Notes: generated by a model from the sequence alone, not told the origin. Positions 33,159 through 41,988 are shown, counted from the stretch's first letter. The stretch: DNA of 64,000 bases from Brevibacillus_C sp046036945 (GCF_046036945.1 NZ_JBJQOQ010000018.1:34763-98762), one strand, 5' to 3'. Numbers and translations: made by a program.

Positions 33159-33887
33159 CTACGCCAGCGTCTTGCTTAAAAATCCGCGCAGCCGCTCATT
33201 CTGCGGGTTGCTGAAGATCAGTTCCGGCTTGCCTTCTTCCATGATCACGCCCTGGTCCATGAAGATGACGCGGTCGCCGACCTCCCGGGCGAATCCCATT
33301 TCATGCGTGACGACGACCATCGTCATGCCTTCCAGCGCCAGGTTTTTCATGACGGCAAGGACCTCGCCGACCAATTCCGGGTCGAGCGCAGACGTCGGTT
33401 CGTCGAACAGCATCACTTTTGGATTCATCGCCAAGGCCCGGGCGATCGCCACCCGCTGCATCTGCCCGCCCGACAGGCGGTCCGGATAGACGTCCGCTTT
33501 ATCTCCCAAGCCCACTTTTGCCAATAGCGCAAGGCCCTGCGATTTGGCTTCCTCCGGGTTTATTTTCTTTACCTTGATCGGCGCCATCGTCACGTTATCC
33601 AACACCGTTTTGTGGGGAAACAGGTTAAATCGCTGGAAGACCATCCCCACTTCTTCCCGCACTTTATTTATGTTCGTCTTCGGATCGGTCAAATCGTGTC
33701 CGTTGATGACAATTTTACCGCTGGTCATCGGCTCCAACTGGTTCAAGCAGCGCAAGAGCGTGCTCTTCCCCGAGCCGGACGGTCCGATGACGCAGACGAC
33801 TTCGCGTTCGTCCACCGTGGTCGAAATCCCTTTCAGCACTTCCAAATCGCCGTAGTTTTTATGCAGATCTGTCACCTGGATAATCAC
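33159..33887 (-). CDS. Polar amino acid ABC transporter ATP-binding protein (GlnQ-like), orphan
   Basis: A 242-residue ABC ATPase of the polar-amino-acid type: Walker A GPSGSGKSTLLR, Q-loop FQRFNLFPH, signature LSGGQMQRVAIARAL, Walker B VMLFDEPTSALDPE and switch His in VVVTHEMGFAREV. It would energise amino acid uptake. No permease or substrate-binding gene lies beside it, so it either serves components encoded elsewhere or is left over from a lost cluster. The start is a GTG with AGGGGG eleven bases upstream. Confidence 0.9.
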   Translation of the reverse strand: MIIQVTDLHKNYGDLEVLKGISTTVDEREVVCVIGPSGSGKSTLLRCLNQLEPMTSGKIVINGHDLTDPKTNINKVREEVGMVFQRFNLFPHKTVLDNVTMAPIKVKKINPEEAKSQGLALLAKVGLGDKADVYPDRLSGGQMQRVAIARALAMNPKVMLFDEPTSALDPELVGEVLAVMKNLALEGMTMVVVTHEMGFAREVGDRVIFMDQGVIMEEGKPELIFSNPQNERLRGFLSKTLA

Positions 33888-34053
33888 GCAAAAACGAACC
33901 CCCTGACTTACGCTCTTTTACCCACTATTTTAGCGCAAGACAGGGGGAAATGCACAACTTTTCCCACTAATTGAAATTATCCCTGAAAGAACTTTTGTCC
34001 GGCATGTACTGGCGAGGGAACCCCGGCGAACGGCGTTCCCCCGCTTGCCGCCA

Positions 34054-35241
34054 TCAGTCCGCCGGCTGCGAGGCCATTACGTTTTCGTGCGCTTTTTCTG
34101 CCCGGCGCTCGCGAAAAAAGAGACCCAGCAGCGCAAACACGCCTAATAATCCGCCCATGACCAGGAACATCGTCCCCGGGCCGGTAAAATCCAGCAGGTA
34201 CCCGTTCAGATTAGGCGCCAGCATGCTGGCCAGGGCGAAATTCATCCCCGCAATCATCCCTGCCGTCGGAACCATGCCGCGCGGCAGCAGGTCGGCGGCA
34301 AACGCCAGGCCCAGCGAATAGAAGGAGCCCACTGCGGCCCCGGCGACCGCAAGCAGGACAATCATCAGCCAGACTGCCTTGCCTGCCAGCGGAAACAGCG
34401 CAAATGCCGTCCCGCCCGCCAGCGCACAGATGATCATAACTTTTTTGCGGCCGATCCGGTCGCTGAGCGTACCGAGCGGAAGCTGTAAAAACAGGCTGCC
34501 CACCACGAACGCTGGCAGGATCACCGAAACCCATTCGGGCGACACCCCGATCCGCAGGGCGTAAACAGGGAAATTACCGTTGAGCGACGACTCCATAAAC
34601 CCGTACAGGAAGGAGGGAATCAGAGCCAGCCAGGCCAGCCGAAAAACGGCCGTATACCTGTTTTCGCCCCCCGCCGTCCTGGCAGCGGGCTCCGGATACA
34701 GATTGGGCAGCCGGCCCAGCAGGATAAAAGCGAACAAGAAGATCAGGGTCACCGTAACAAACGGCACCCAAACTCCTAAGGACAGCAGATTGATTCCCAG
34801 CGGGCCGATGCTAAAGCCGATCCCGTAGGCGAGCCCGTAAATGGACAGATCCCTGCCCCGCCGGTCTGGAGGCGAGATCGTCGTAACCCAGATCTGGCTG
34901 GTAAAGTGCAGGAAAGTGTCGCCGATCCCGATGATGATCCGCAGAATAAACCAAAAGATGAGCCCCTGCAAAAACGGCAGCATGACGGTAGCTGCCGCCA
35001 CCAGACACAGCCCGATGACCACCGTGGTGCGGAAGCCAAACCGCCGCAGCACGATCTCCATCAAAGGAGAAACCAAAAAAGACCCCATGTATAATCCAGC
35101 CGCATTCAGTCCGTTGGCAACCGAAGAGACACCCTGCTGCTCCAGCAAAATCGCCAGCAGCGGCAGCGTAAGCCCCTGACTGATCCCGGCCATGCAGACA
35201 ATCACCACTAAAGTCAAAAACGTAAAGCGAGTAGAAGTCAT
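34054..35241 (-). CDS. MFS transporter
   Basis: A 395-residue major facilitator with twelve hydrophobic segments. The A-motif-like loop between TM8 and TM9 is GTLSDRIGRKK; the N-half loop is degenerate (EIVLRRFG). It exports or imports small molecules by proton coupling; drug efflux is a common role for this subgroup but no substrate can be named. AAGGGG precedes the ATG. It follows the bmrCD-like genes on the same strand by 59 bases and could be part of the same unit. Confidence 0.85.
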   Translation of the reverse strand: MTSTRFTFLTLVVIVCMAGISQGLTLPLLAILLEQQGVSSVANGLNAAGLYMGSFLVSPLMEIVLRRFGFRTTVVIGLCLVAAATVMLPFLQGLIFWFILRIIIGIGDTFLHFTSQIWVTTISPPDRRGRDLSIYGLAYGIGFSIGPLGINLLSLGVWVPFVTVTLIFLFAFILLGRLPNLYPEPAARTAGGENRYTAVFRLAWLALIPSFLYGFMESSLNGNFPVYALRIGVSPEWVSVILPAFVVGSLFLQLPLGTLSDRIGRKKVMIICALAGGTAFALFPLAGKAVWLMIVLLAVAGAAVGSFYSLGLAFAADLLPRGMVPTAGMIAGMNFALASMLAPNLNGYLLDFTGPGTMFLVMGGLLGVFALLGLFFRERRAEKAHENVMASQPAD

Positions 35242-35300
35242 CGCAGTCCAACCCCTTTTTCGTCTCAGCTTAAACCCTCTCGCAGCGTCAGGGTCAAATT

Positions 35301-37394
35301 CTACAATACATCTACCTTGCCAGCCTGCTGCCCTTGCTGAAGCTGGTACATTTTCTGATACAAGCCGCCTTGCTTCATCAACTCATCATGCGTCCCCCGC
35401 TCCACGATCTCGCCCCGCGACAGCACGAGGATGAGATCGGCATGCTGGATCGTCGACAGGCGGTGGGCGATCATGAATGTCGTCCGTCCCTGTGACAGCA
35501 CATGCAGAGCTTCCTGGATCGCCGATTCCGTCTCGCTGTCGATGCTGGCTGTCGCCTCGTCGAGAATCAGGATCGCCGGGTTGGCGGCAAGCGCCCGGGC
35601 GAAGGAAAGAAGCTGGCGCTGTCCGGAAGAAAGCGTCGAACCCCGCTCCGCGATGACATGGCTGTAGCCGCCCGGCAGCTGGCGGATAAACTGGTCAGCC
35701 TTGACTGCCTCCGCCGCCCGCCTTACCGCATCGTCACTGATCGCCTCGTTGAAAAGGCGAATGTTGAAAGAGACATCGCCCGAGAACAAATACGGATCCT
35801 GCAGGACGAGTCCGATGTGCTTGCGCAGTTCACCCGGAGCCATGCTCTGGATGTCTGTGCCATCGACAGTAATGCGGCCGCGATGGATCCCGTAAAAGCC
35901 TAGCAGCAGATTCATGATCGAGCTTTTGCCGGAACCGGTATGGCCGACGAGCGCCACGGTTTGGCCCGGCTCTGCGGCAAAGGAGACGTCCTTCAGCACA
36001 TACTGCTCCTCTTGGTATGCAAACCAGACATTTTCGAAAACCACCCTGCCCTGCGGCCTTGGCACGGGCAGTCCGCCCGTCTCCCCTGCTCCCGGCGTAT
36101 CCAACACCTCGAACACCCGTTCAGCAGAGGCGGCGGCCTGCTGCAATTGCGAAAGCCGCGACATGATCATGTTGATCGGCTCAAAAAACCGCTCAATATA
36201 CATAATAAAAGCGTACAACACCCCAAACGAGACAGCGCCCCGAAGAGAAGCGGCGCCAAAGTACCAGATCGCCAGCGTCAGGGCAAGGTAGTACAGCACG
36301 TCAACCGCCGGACGCAGGAAAAACGCCTCCAACACGTTTTCCCGCATCCGTCCCTGGAAGTAGCCTTGATTGTGCCGGGCAAACTCTTCCGCTGCACTCT
36401 CCTCCCGCCGAAACGCTTGAACAATCGCCATGTTTTGAATCATCTCGTTAACGGTCGTATTCATCTCCGCCAATCTGCTGCGGATGACGGCAAAGGCTCG
36501 CGAGCTGTAGCGGCGATACAGGACGACCAGCGCGATAATAAATGGCAGGATGAGGCAAAAACCGAGCGCCAGGACAGGCTGCAGCAAAAACAGCGCGATC
36601 AGGATGCCGAGAAGGAAGACCCCGTTTTGCACGAACGTCGCCAAGACGCTGACATACAGCTCGCGCACTGCCTCTGTGTCGTTGCTGACGCGAGAAACGA
36701 GCTGGCCCACCGGCGTCCGGTCAAAATAGGCGATCGGCAGCTTTTGCAGATGAGTAAAAATCTCCATTCGCATGCTCTGAATAATCCGCTGTGCCGTCGT
36801 CTGCAGCGAGAGCAGCTGGAAGTACTGAAGCGCCGCCGACAAAAAGATGAGAGCGGCGTATCCCCCGGAAATCCACAACAGCGGAGCCACGTCATAAGCA
36901 TACAACTGCATGACTTCCTGGCCGCTCAACCTGACGGCCGGAAGCCGCTCCTCTGCTCCTGGGCGCTCGGTGACCAGAAGGACATTCCTCCCGTCAGCAT
37001 CCCCTGCGGGCGGAGCAACCGTATATTCCCGATCGGATGCGAGCGTCCCGTCCACCAGGTAGTAATTCGTCCCTTTTGTCAGTATTTGGTTTTTCCTGCC
37101 GAGAGCTGCCAGCCCTTGCTGTTGATCCTGCGGCAGCCAATCTTCCCGAATCAGATAGAAGTCATTGATCTGGACGTGATTGATCCCTTGTTCTACGGCC
37201 GGCGGCAGTGAATCATAGTGGTACCACGGTTTTTGAATGCCGAGAATGTGGCTGTCGATGGCCGCCTTGGCCAGAAACGGGCCGGCCAGTTCCGCACCGG
37301 TGCCGAGGATCAGCAGCAGCAAGGCCCACCATATCCGCCGCTGAAACGGTTTGGCATATCCGACAAGCCTTCGCCAGACTCTCTTCCCATTCAT
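35301..37394 (-). CDS. bmrD: ABC multidrug exporter subunit, BmrD-like
   Basis: A 697-residue half-transporter: six membrane segments with a large extracellular insert between TM1 and TM2 (about residues 50-165), as in B. subtilis BmrD (YheH, 673 residues), then an ATPase domain with GHTGSGKSS, LSSGQRQLLSFARAL and LILDEATASID. The catalytic Glu after Walker B is present, so this subunit holds the catalytically competent Walker B of the heterodimer. The ATG at 37394 overlaps the bmrC stop (ATGA) and has AGGGG nine bases upstream. With BmrC it exports drugs. Confidence 0.92.
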   Translation of the reverse strand: MNGKRVWRRLVGYAKPFQRRIWWALLLLILGTGAELAGPFLAKAAIDSHILGIQKPWYHYDSLPPAVEQGINHVQINDFYLIREDWLPQDQQQGLAALGRKNQILTKGTNYYLVDGTLASDREYTVAPPAGDADGRNVLLVTERPGAEERLPAVRLSGQEVMQLYAYDVAPLLWISGGYAALIFLSAALQYFQLLSLQTTAQRIIQSMRMEIFTHLQKLPIAYFDRTPVGQLVSRVSNDTEAVRELYVSVLATFVQNGVFLLGILIALFLLQPVLALGFCLILPFIIALVVLYRRYSSRAFAVIRSRLAEMNTTVNEMIQNMAIVQAFRREESAAEEFARHNQGYFQGRMRENVLEAFFLRPAVDVLYYLALTLAIWYFGAASLRGAVSFGVLYAFIMYIERFFEPINMIMSRLSQLQQAAASAERVFEVLDTPGAGETGGLPVPRPQGRVVFENVWFAYQEEQYVLKDVSFAAEPGQTVALVGHTGSGKSSIMNLLLGFYGIHRGRITVDGTDIQSMAPGELRKHIGLVLQDPYLFSGDVSFNIRLFNEAISDDAVRRAAEAVKADQFIRQLPGGYSHVIAERGSTLSSGQRQLLSFARALAANPAILILDEATASIDSETESAIQEALHVLSQGRTTFMIAHRLSTIQHADLILVLSRGEIVERGTHDELMKQGGLYQKMYQLQQGQQAGKVDVL

Positions 37395-39154
37395 CCGCCG
37401 ATACCCCTCTCCCATTCGCTCACTTGATCTTCCATCTGCTGACGCCGGTACTGCTGCGCATACCAGCCCCCCAGCCTCATTAAATCTTCATGGGTACCGC
37501 GCTCCACGATCCTTCCTTCGTCCAGGACGATGATTTGATCGGCGTGCATGACAGCTGACAGGCGGTGGGCTGTGATGATGGTCGTCTTGCCGGCCCGCGA
37601 CTCGCGCAGATACATAAGGATCCGCTCCTCCGTCCGGGCGTCCACCGCGGAGAGGGAATCGTCCATGATCAAAATCTCCGGATGTAAGAGCAGCGCCCGG
37701 GCAATCGAGATGCGCTGCTTTTGTCCGCCGGAGAGCATCACGCCTTTTTCCCCGACGAGCGTGTGAATCCCATCGGGCAGGTAGGCGATGTCGCTTGCCA
37801 GTTCCGCTTGCCGCAATGCCTGCCAGACTTCCTCGTCTGTCGCATCCGGTTTGCCGAAAGCCACGTTTTCCCGAATCGATCGCGAGAAGAGCAGGTGCTC
37901 CTGCGGTACGTAGGCAATCATCCCCCGCAGCGCGGCAAGTTTGATGTTCTCTATCGGTCTCTCCGAAAAAAACAAACAGTCAGGCTCCAGCGGGTACTGG
38001 TGCAGCAGCAGGCGGCAAAGCGTGGACTTGCCGCTGCCGGTTCGCCCCACGACGCCCAGCGTTTCCCCCCGGCGCAGAGAAAAGGATACTTCCTGCAGCG
38101 CAGGTCTTTCTGCCCCCGGGTAGACGAACATCAGTTTCTCCGCGCGGATGCCTCCCGCAGCCAGGTCTCCATCTGCATCGGCAAAATCCGCCACCTCAGG
38201 CTGTTCGTCAAACAGCTCCTGGAGACGTTTGTGGGAAGCTCCCCCGCGCTGAATGATGTTGATCATCCAGCCAAACGCAAACATCGGCCAGATCAACAAT
38301 CCCAGGTACAAGTTGAACGCGACCAAATCTCCCAAGGAAATTTGGCTGTGAAACACCAGCAGCGAACCATAACCTAGCCCGATTAAAAAGCTGAACCCGA
38401 TAATCACCGTGATCGTCGGTTCGAACAGCGCGTCTATTCGGGCGACGCTCACATTGCGCTGCAGCGTTTCTTCGCTGACCCTGCGGAAGGCCTCAACATC
38501 TTGCCGCTCCTGAACGAAGGAACGCAACACCCTGACTCCGCTGACAGATTCCTGCACGTAATCGTTCATCTTGCCGAACGCCTCCTGTGCAGCGTAAAAC
38601 CGTTCGTGCAGCAGTTTGCCGTAAAAGGCCGTCGCCCAGGCCAAAAACGGCATCGGCAGCAGAGCAGCCAAGGTCAGCTTCCAATCAATCATGATCAGCA
38701 TGGTAGAAAAAGTAAGAATCGTCATAAAAAGCGAGTCAGCCAGCGTCAGTACGCCATCGCCCGCCGTCATTTCAATCGCCGGAATATCGTTCGTAGCAAC
38801 CGCCATCAAGTCGCCCGTCCGACGCCGCTGGTAAAACGACGGCGTCATCCTGGTCAAGTGCTCAAACAGCCTTTTGCGCAGGGTCACTCCCAGCGTAAGC
38901 GATCCGCCGTACAGCAGATAGCGCCACAAGAAACGCAGGCCGTACATCAAAACGCCAAGTCCTGCCAGGATGCCGACGGCCATTCCCAGGGAATGCGAAT
39001 CAAGTGCGGAAGTCCGCATGCGATCCACGGTCTCGCCGATCAGCCGCGGCGGCCAAAGCATCAAAAGATCGATCGTGAACAAGATGAGTATGCCAAAACT
39101 GTATCGTTTCCAGTACTTGCGGAAAAACCAACCCAACTGGCGCAAAGTGTCCAC
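37391..39154 (-). CDS. bmrC: ABC multidrug exporter subunit, BmrC-like
   Basis: A 587-residue half-transporter (B. subtilis BmrC/YheI is 585): six membrane segments and an ATPase domain with GRTGSGKSTLCR, LSGGQKQRISIARALL and LIMDDSLSAVD. The residue after the Walker B Asp is Asp rather than Glu, the known degenerate site of BmrC. The start is a GTG with AAAGGG ten bases upstream. A consensus promoter and a short leader reading frame with alternative hairpins lie directly before it, matching the attenuator logic known for bmrBCD. Confidence 0.92.
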   Translation of the reverse strand: MDTLRQLGWFFRKYWKRYSFGILILFTIDLLMLWPPRLIGETVDRMRTSALDSHSLGMAVGILAGLGVLMYGLRFLWRYLLYGGSLTLGVTLRKRLFEHLTRMTPSFYQRRRTGDLMAVATNDIPAIEMTAGDGVLTLADSLFMTILTFSTMLIMIDWKLTLAALLPMPFLAWATAFYGKLLHERFYAAQEAFGKMNDYVQESVSGVRVLRSFVQERQDVEAFRRVSEETLQRNVSVARIDALFEPTITVIIGFSFLIGLGYGSLLVFHSQISLGDLVAFNLYLGLLIWPMFAFGWMINIIQRGGASHKRLQELFDEQPEVADFADADGDLAAGGIRAEKLMFVYPGAERPALQEVSFSLRRGETLGVVGRTGSGKSTLCRLLLHQYPLEPDCLFFSERPIENIKLAALRGMIAYVPQEHLLFSRSIRENVAFGKPDATDEEVWQALRQAELASDIAYLPDGIHTLVGEKGVMLSGGQKQRISIARALLLHPEILIMDDSLSAVDARTEERILMYLRESRAGKTTIITAHRLSAVMHADQIIVLDEGRIVERGTHEDLMRLGGWYAQQYRRQQMEDQVSEWERGIGG

Positions 39155-39164
39155 AACCGACCCA

Positions 39165-39204
39165 CCCTTTCAAATAAGAAAAGGGTTGCGCATCGCACAC
39201 CCTT
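39165..39204 (-). promoter_or_regulatory. Attenuator-like leader of bmrCD: two alternative hairpins
   Basis: On the minus strand hairpin A joins AAGGGT (39204-39199) to ACCCTT with an inner TGCG/CGCA stem and is followed by the U-rich TTCTTATTT. Hairpin B joins ACCCTTT to AAAGGGT around TCTTATTTG, and its right arm is the bmrC Shine-Dalgarno. The two share the central ACCCTT arm, so they exclude each other. The leader peptide frame runs through both. Confidence 0.6.
39170..39193 (-). CDS. Putative leader peptide of bmrCD (7 residues)
   Basis: ATG CGC AAC CCT TTT CTT ATT TGA encodes MRNPFLI. GAAGGG lies six bases upstream, an ideal ribosome site, and the expected transcription start is about ten bases before that. 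The frame covers the central arm of both leader hairpins and its stop codon touches the bmrC Shine-Dalgarno (TGAAAGGG). A ribosome translating or stalling here would decide which hairpin forms. B. subtilis uses the longer BmrB (54 residues) in the same position; no sequence similarity is claimed. Confidence 0.5.
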   Translation of the reverse strand: MRNPFLI

Positions 39205-39219
39205 CTGTAGTCACTTCCC

Positions 39220-39248
39220 ATCGTAGTTTATGAAATTTTTCTTGTCAA
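39220..39248 (-). promoter_or_regulatory. Sigma-A promoter of bmrCD
   Basis: On the minus strand TTGACA (39243-39248), 17 bases, TACGAT (39220-39225). Confidence 0.8.
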
Positions 39249-39259
39249 TCAGGTTCTTT

Positions 39260-39787
39260 TTATTCAGCTATGACGCCGCCCGCAATCCTGTCGCCGGAAT
39301 TTCCGGCCGGATCCGTTTTTCCATCGTCTTCACCGGCGTGGATAATGATCGACTTGCCCAACAGGGAGTTCTTCTCCCCTTTTTTCAAGGTGGCGTTGTT
39401 CAGCATCACTTCCGTCTCGACGGTTCCATCCGGCTTGACGATCAAATTGGGCATGTCCCCCAGATGATGTCCCTCCGGGTTGTCAAATCCATGCTTTTTG
39501 CCGTCCGGGTTAAAATGCAGGCCGGCCGCCTTGAAATCCTGCCCTTGAAATGACGACTCGTGGATGTGGAAGCCGTGTTTTCCCGGGGGAAGCTGGCTGG
39601 CCTTGATGCGAAGCTTCACTCCGCTGCCCTCTTCCGCCAGTGTCGCCGTGCCGATTTTTTCTCCTTTGGCGTTGACGATTTGCACGTCAGGCATCTCGCG
39701 TATGACAGGTTGCGTCTTTCCGGCAATCATCCAGGCCCCGGCACCGACGAGCAGGGCTGCTGCAGCAAGTGTCCAGATTTTTTTCAT
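39260..39787 (-). CDS. sodC: Cu/Zn superoxide dismutase, exported
   Basis: A 175-residue Cu/Zn SOD with an N-terminal signal or anchor segment (about 5-22, no lipobox). All metal ligands are seen: HGFHIHE, HFNP, KKHG, HHLGD and IIIHAGEDD; the active-site Arg is in GDRIAGG. The two cysteines that usually form the structural disulfide are absent (Gly in the RIAGG position and no Cys before AAGLHF). B. subtilis YojM lacks some copper ligands, but here they are intact, so an active enzyme is expected. GGAGG lies ten bases before the ATG at 39787. Confidence 0.92.
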   Translation of the reverse strand: MKKIWTLAAAALLVGAGAWMIAGKTQPVIREMPDVQIVNAKGEKIGTATLAEEGSGVKLRIKASQLPPGKHGFHIHESSFQGQDFKAAGLHFNPDGKKHGFDNPEGHHLGDMPNLIVKPDGTVETEVMLNNATLKKGEKNSLLGKSIIIHAGEDDGKTDPAGNSGDRIAGGVIAE

Positions 39788-40162
39788 CCTTCTATATCCT
39801 CCTACATGAATATGCTGATTCATTACAGTTATTAACAAAGATGATCAGCTTTAAAACAATCAGCTTGCCCCGTTGCACACTTCTTTTGCAGGAGAAATAT
39901 TGCACCGCAAAAAAAATGTTGCACTCAGGCAAACATCTTGGATATAATTTGCTTAAAGGGTGGCCTGGCGCCAAAAAGTTTCCCATATCAAAACTTTTAT
40001 TTCCAACACAACTTTTATGTAGAAGGCATAAGATTATAGCGTACCGCAAATCTAAATATCCAATATCTGGATGAGATGAAAGAAAGCCCTTGAATGAGCT
40101 CCAGGGTATTCAAGTGGAGGTCTATTTAAAATAGAACATGTACTGTAGAGAAGGGTGAAAAC
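39788..40162. other. Intergenic region and mntH leader, 375 bases
   Basis: A/T-rich. It holds four TTGCA(C/G) repeats (39873, 39886, 39900, 39919), the mntH promoter (39919-39948), a possible MntR site just after it, and a leader of about 200 bases with a CTTGAAT/ATTCAAG hairpin (40092-40117) and a CTATTTAAAATAG palindrome. No yybP-ykoY riboswitch core was recognised and no gene is seen. Confidence 0.55.
39919..39961 (+). promoter_or_regulatory. mntH promoter and possible MntR operator
   Basis: TTGCAC (39919-39924), 18 bases, TATAAT (39943-39948). Immediately after, TTTGCTTAAAGGG (39948-39960) resembles the MntR core TTTGCCTTAAGG with one base missing; its position over the start of transcription suits a repressor. 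Confidence 0.5.
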
Positions 40163-41521
40163 ATGAACAGTCAAGTGGAGCAAATAGCTGAAAATACCGG
40201 TTGGCTGCGGCGCAGTTCCAATGTGAGCTTGGAGGAGGTAAATAATTCCGTTAAAGTTCCGAGCAAAGCCGGCGCTTGGAGAAAATTTTTAGCCTTTGCC
40301 GGGCCCGGGTCGCTTGTCGCTGTAGGTTATGTTGACCCTGGAAACTGGGCGACATCGATCGCCGGCGGAGCACGTTTTGGCTATACCTTATTGTCCGTCA
40401 TTCTCATTTCTAATTTAATTGCGATGCTGCTGCAGTCATTAGCGGCAAAATTAGGAATTGTGACAGGCAGGGACTTAGCCCAGGCTACCAGAGATGCAGT
40501 TGGCAAGAAAACCTCTTTTGTTCTGTGGATATTAACAGAACTTGCGATTATTGCGACGGATTTAGCTGAGGTTATCGGGTCTGCGATCGCGCTAAATTTA
40601 CTATTTGGCATCCCGCTGCTATTAGGTATCCTGATCACAACGCTAGATGTGCTGCTGTTGCTGCTTTTACAGAAAAAAGGATTTCGAATTATCGAATCCA
40701 TCATTATCGTATTAATGGCAACAATATTTATCGTGTTTGTCTTTGAAGTGATCGTTTCAAAACCGGAAGTATCGGCACTGTTTGGCGGTTATGTCCCCAG
40801 CTTTGAAATTGTGACAAACCCGGAAATGCTGTTTATTTCTTTAGGGATTTTGGGAGCTACCGTCATGCCGCACAACCTTTATCTGCATTCCTCGATCGTG
40901 CAAACCAGGCAATACAAACGCACTACGGAAGGACGAAAAGAAGCCTTAAAATACTCTGTAATCGATTCGAATCTGTCATTGACGTTTGCGTTCCTGATCA
41001 ACTCTGCCATTCTGATCCTGGGTGCAGCCGCTTTTCACGGAACCGGATTGGATGTTTCGGAAATTGAGGCAGCCTATGAGCTATTAAGCCCAACGGTAGG
41101 CGTGGGCATAGCAAGCACACTGTTTGCCATTGCCCTGCTTGCCTCCGGCCAAAACTCGACGATTACCGGAACATTGACAGGACAGATTGTCATGGAAGGA
41201 TTTTTACACTTACGGATTTCTCCTTGGCTTCGCCGGATTATCACTCGGCTGATTGCGGTTGTGCCTGCCTTTATCGTCACGTGGATTGCCGGATCGAGAG
41301 GAACGGGAGAACTGCTCTTATGGAGCCAGGTTGTACTCAGCTTGCAACTTCCCTTTGCTGTTATTCCGCTGGTATTGTTCACAAGTGACAAAAAGAAAAT
41401 GGGGGAATTTGCAAACCGTACATGGGTTAAGGTATTAGCGTGGCTTTCCACCGTAGTTATATTGGCTTTAAACGTATTCTTGGTCGCCTACATCATCGTA
41501 ACTGGACATGATTTAGGGTAA
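40163..41521 (+). CDS. mntH: NRAMP-family Mn(II)/divalent metal transporter MntH
   Basis: A 452-residue NRAMP transporter with eleven or twelve membrane segments. The metal-binding motif VDPGNWATS lies in TM1 and the second half-site MPHNLYLHSS in TM6. It imports manganese and other divalent metals with protons. AGAAGGGTG precedes the ATG. Base composition is lower in G+C than most of the window, so acquisition from a low-GC relative is possible. It has its own promoter and terminator; control by MntR is likely but the box is imperfect. Confidence 0.95.
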   Translation: MNSQVEQIAENTGWLRRSSNVSLEEVNNSVKVPSKAGAWRKFLAFAGPGSLVAVGYVDPGNWATSIAGGARFGYTLLSVILISNLIAMLLQSLAAKLGIVTGRDLAQATRDAVGKKTSFVLWILTELAIIATDLAEVIGSAIALNLLFGIPLLLGILITTLDVLLLLLLQKKGFRIIESIIIVLMATIFIVFVFEVIVSKPEVSALFGGYVPSFEIVTNPEMLFISLGILGATVMPHNLYLHSSIVQTRQYKRTTEGRKEALKYSVIDSNLSLTFAFLINSAILILGAAAFHGTGLDVSEIEAAYELLSPTVGVGIASTLFAIALLASGQNSTITGTLTGQIVMEGFLHLRISPWLRRIITRLIAVVPAFIVTWIAGSRGTGELLLWSQVVLSLQLPFAVIPLVLFTSDKKKMGEFANRTWVKVLAWLSTVVILALNVFLVAYIIVTGHDLG

Positions 41522-41570
41522 CAGCCTAAAATGCCGTACGGCCAATCTATTGGGTACAATAAAGTAAACC

Positions 41571-41592
41571 GGGACTGTTTCTAGGCAGTCCC
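41571..41592 (+). terminator. Terminator of mntH
   Basis: GGGACTG (41571-41577) pairs with CAGTCCC (41586-41592), followed by a pyrimidine-rich tract with TTTTCTTTTTTT. Confidence 0.75.
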
Positions 41593-41612
41593 CCCTTGCT
41601 TCTTTTCTTTTT

Positions 41613-41644
41613 TTGACTTAATATATGAGCATATGAACATATTT
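41613..41644 (+). promoter_or_regulatory. Promoter and ArsR-family operator before the CzrA-like gene
   Basis: TTGACT at 41613-41618 is followed by the nested repeats ATATGAGCATAT and ATATGAACATAT (41622-41642), which cover the expected -10. Such ATATGA(A/N)CATAT inverted repeats are typical operators of metal-sensing ArsR/SmtB repressors. Confidence 0.6.
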
Positions 41645-41661
41645 ACACTTTGGAGGTTCTT

Positions 41662-41988
41662 ATGGATCATAAAGAGAATGAACGAACCCTTCCATGTGAG
41701 GAACTGGACGACGAAACACTTTTTATGGTTTCCCAAACATTTAAAGCCTTATCCGATACGACCCGCATACGAATCTTGCACCTGTTGGCCCAGAGAGAGT
41801 GCTCAGTCAACGAGATCGCCGAGGAATTGTCGCTGCTTCAGTCGACGGTATCCCACCAACTTCGCTTTTTAAAGAACCTTCGTCTGGTCAAATTTCGGCG
41901 GGCCGGCACTACGCTGTACTACTCCCAGGATGACCAACACGTAATGGATCTGTTGGCCCAGGCGATTCACCACGCCTGCCACGATTAG
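41662..41988 (+). CDS. czrA: ArsR/SmtB-family zinc sensor, CzrA-like
   Basis: A 108-residue winged-helix repressor (recognition helix SLLQSTVSHQLRFL). The last helix carries the alpha-5 metal site in exact spacing: Asp91-x-His93, ten residues, His104-x-x-His107, as in CzrA for zinc and cobalt. The cysteine-based alpha-3 site of CadC is not complete. GGAGG lies five bases before the ATG at 41662. It precedes the P1B ATPase by 17 bases, and would release both genes when zinc-type metals rise. Confidence 0.9.
   Translation: MDHKENERTLPCEELDDETLFMVSQTFKALSDTTRIRILHLLAQRECSVNEIAEELSLLQSTVSHQLRFLKNLRLVKFRRAGTTLYYSQDDQHVMDLLAQAIHHACHD

Noticed and set aside
35940..37211. A 423-codon plus-strand open frame
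   Set aside because: Opposite bmrD, which has all ABC exporter motifs; the antisense product has none.
39950..40162. A yybP-ykoY manganese riboswitch in the mntH leader
   Set aside because: The leader is long enough, but I could not find the conserved core loops or a terminator-type expression platform.
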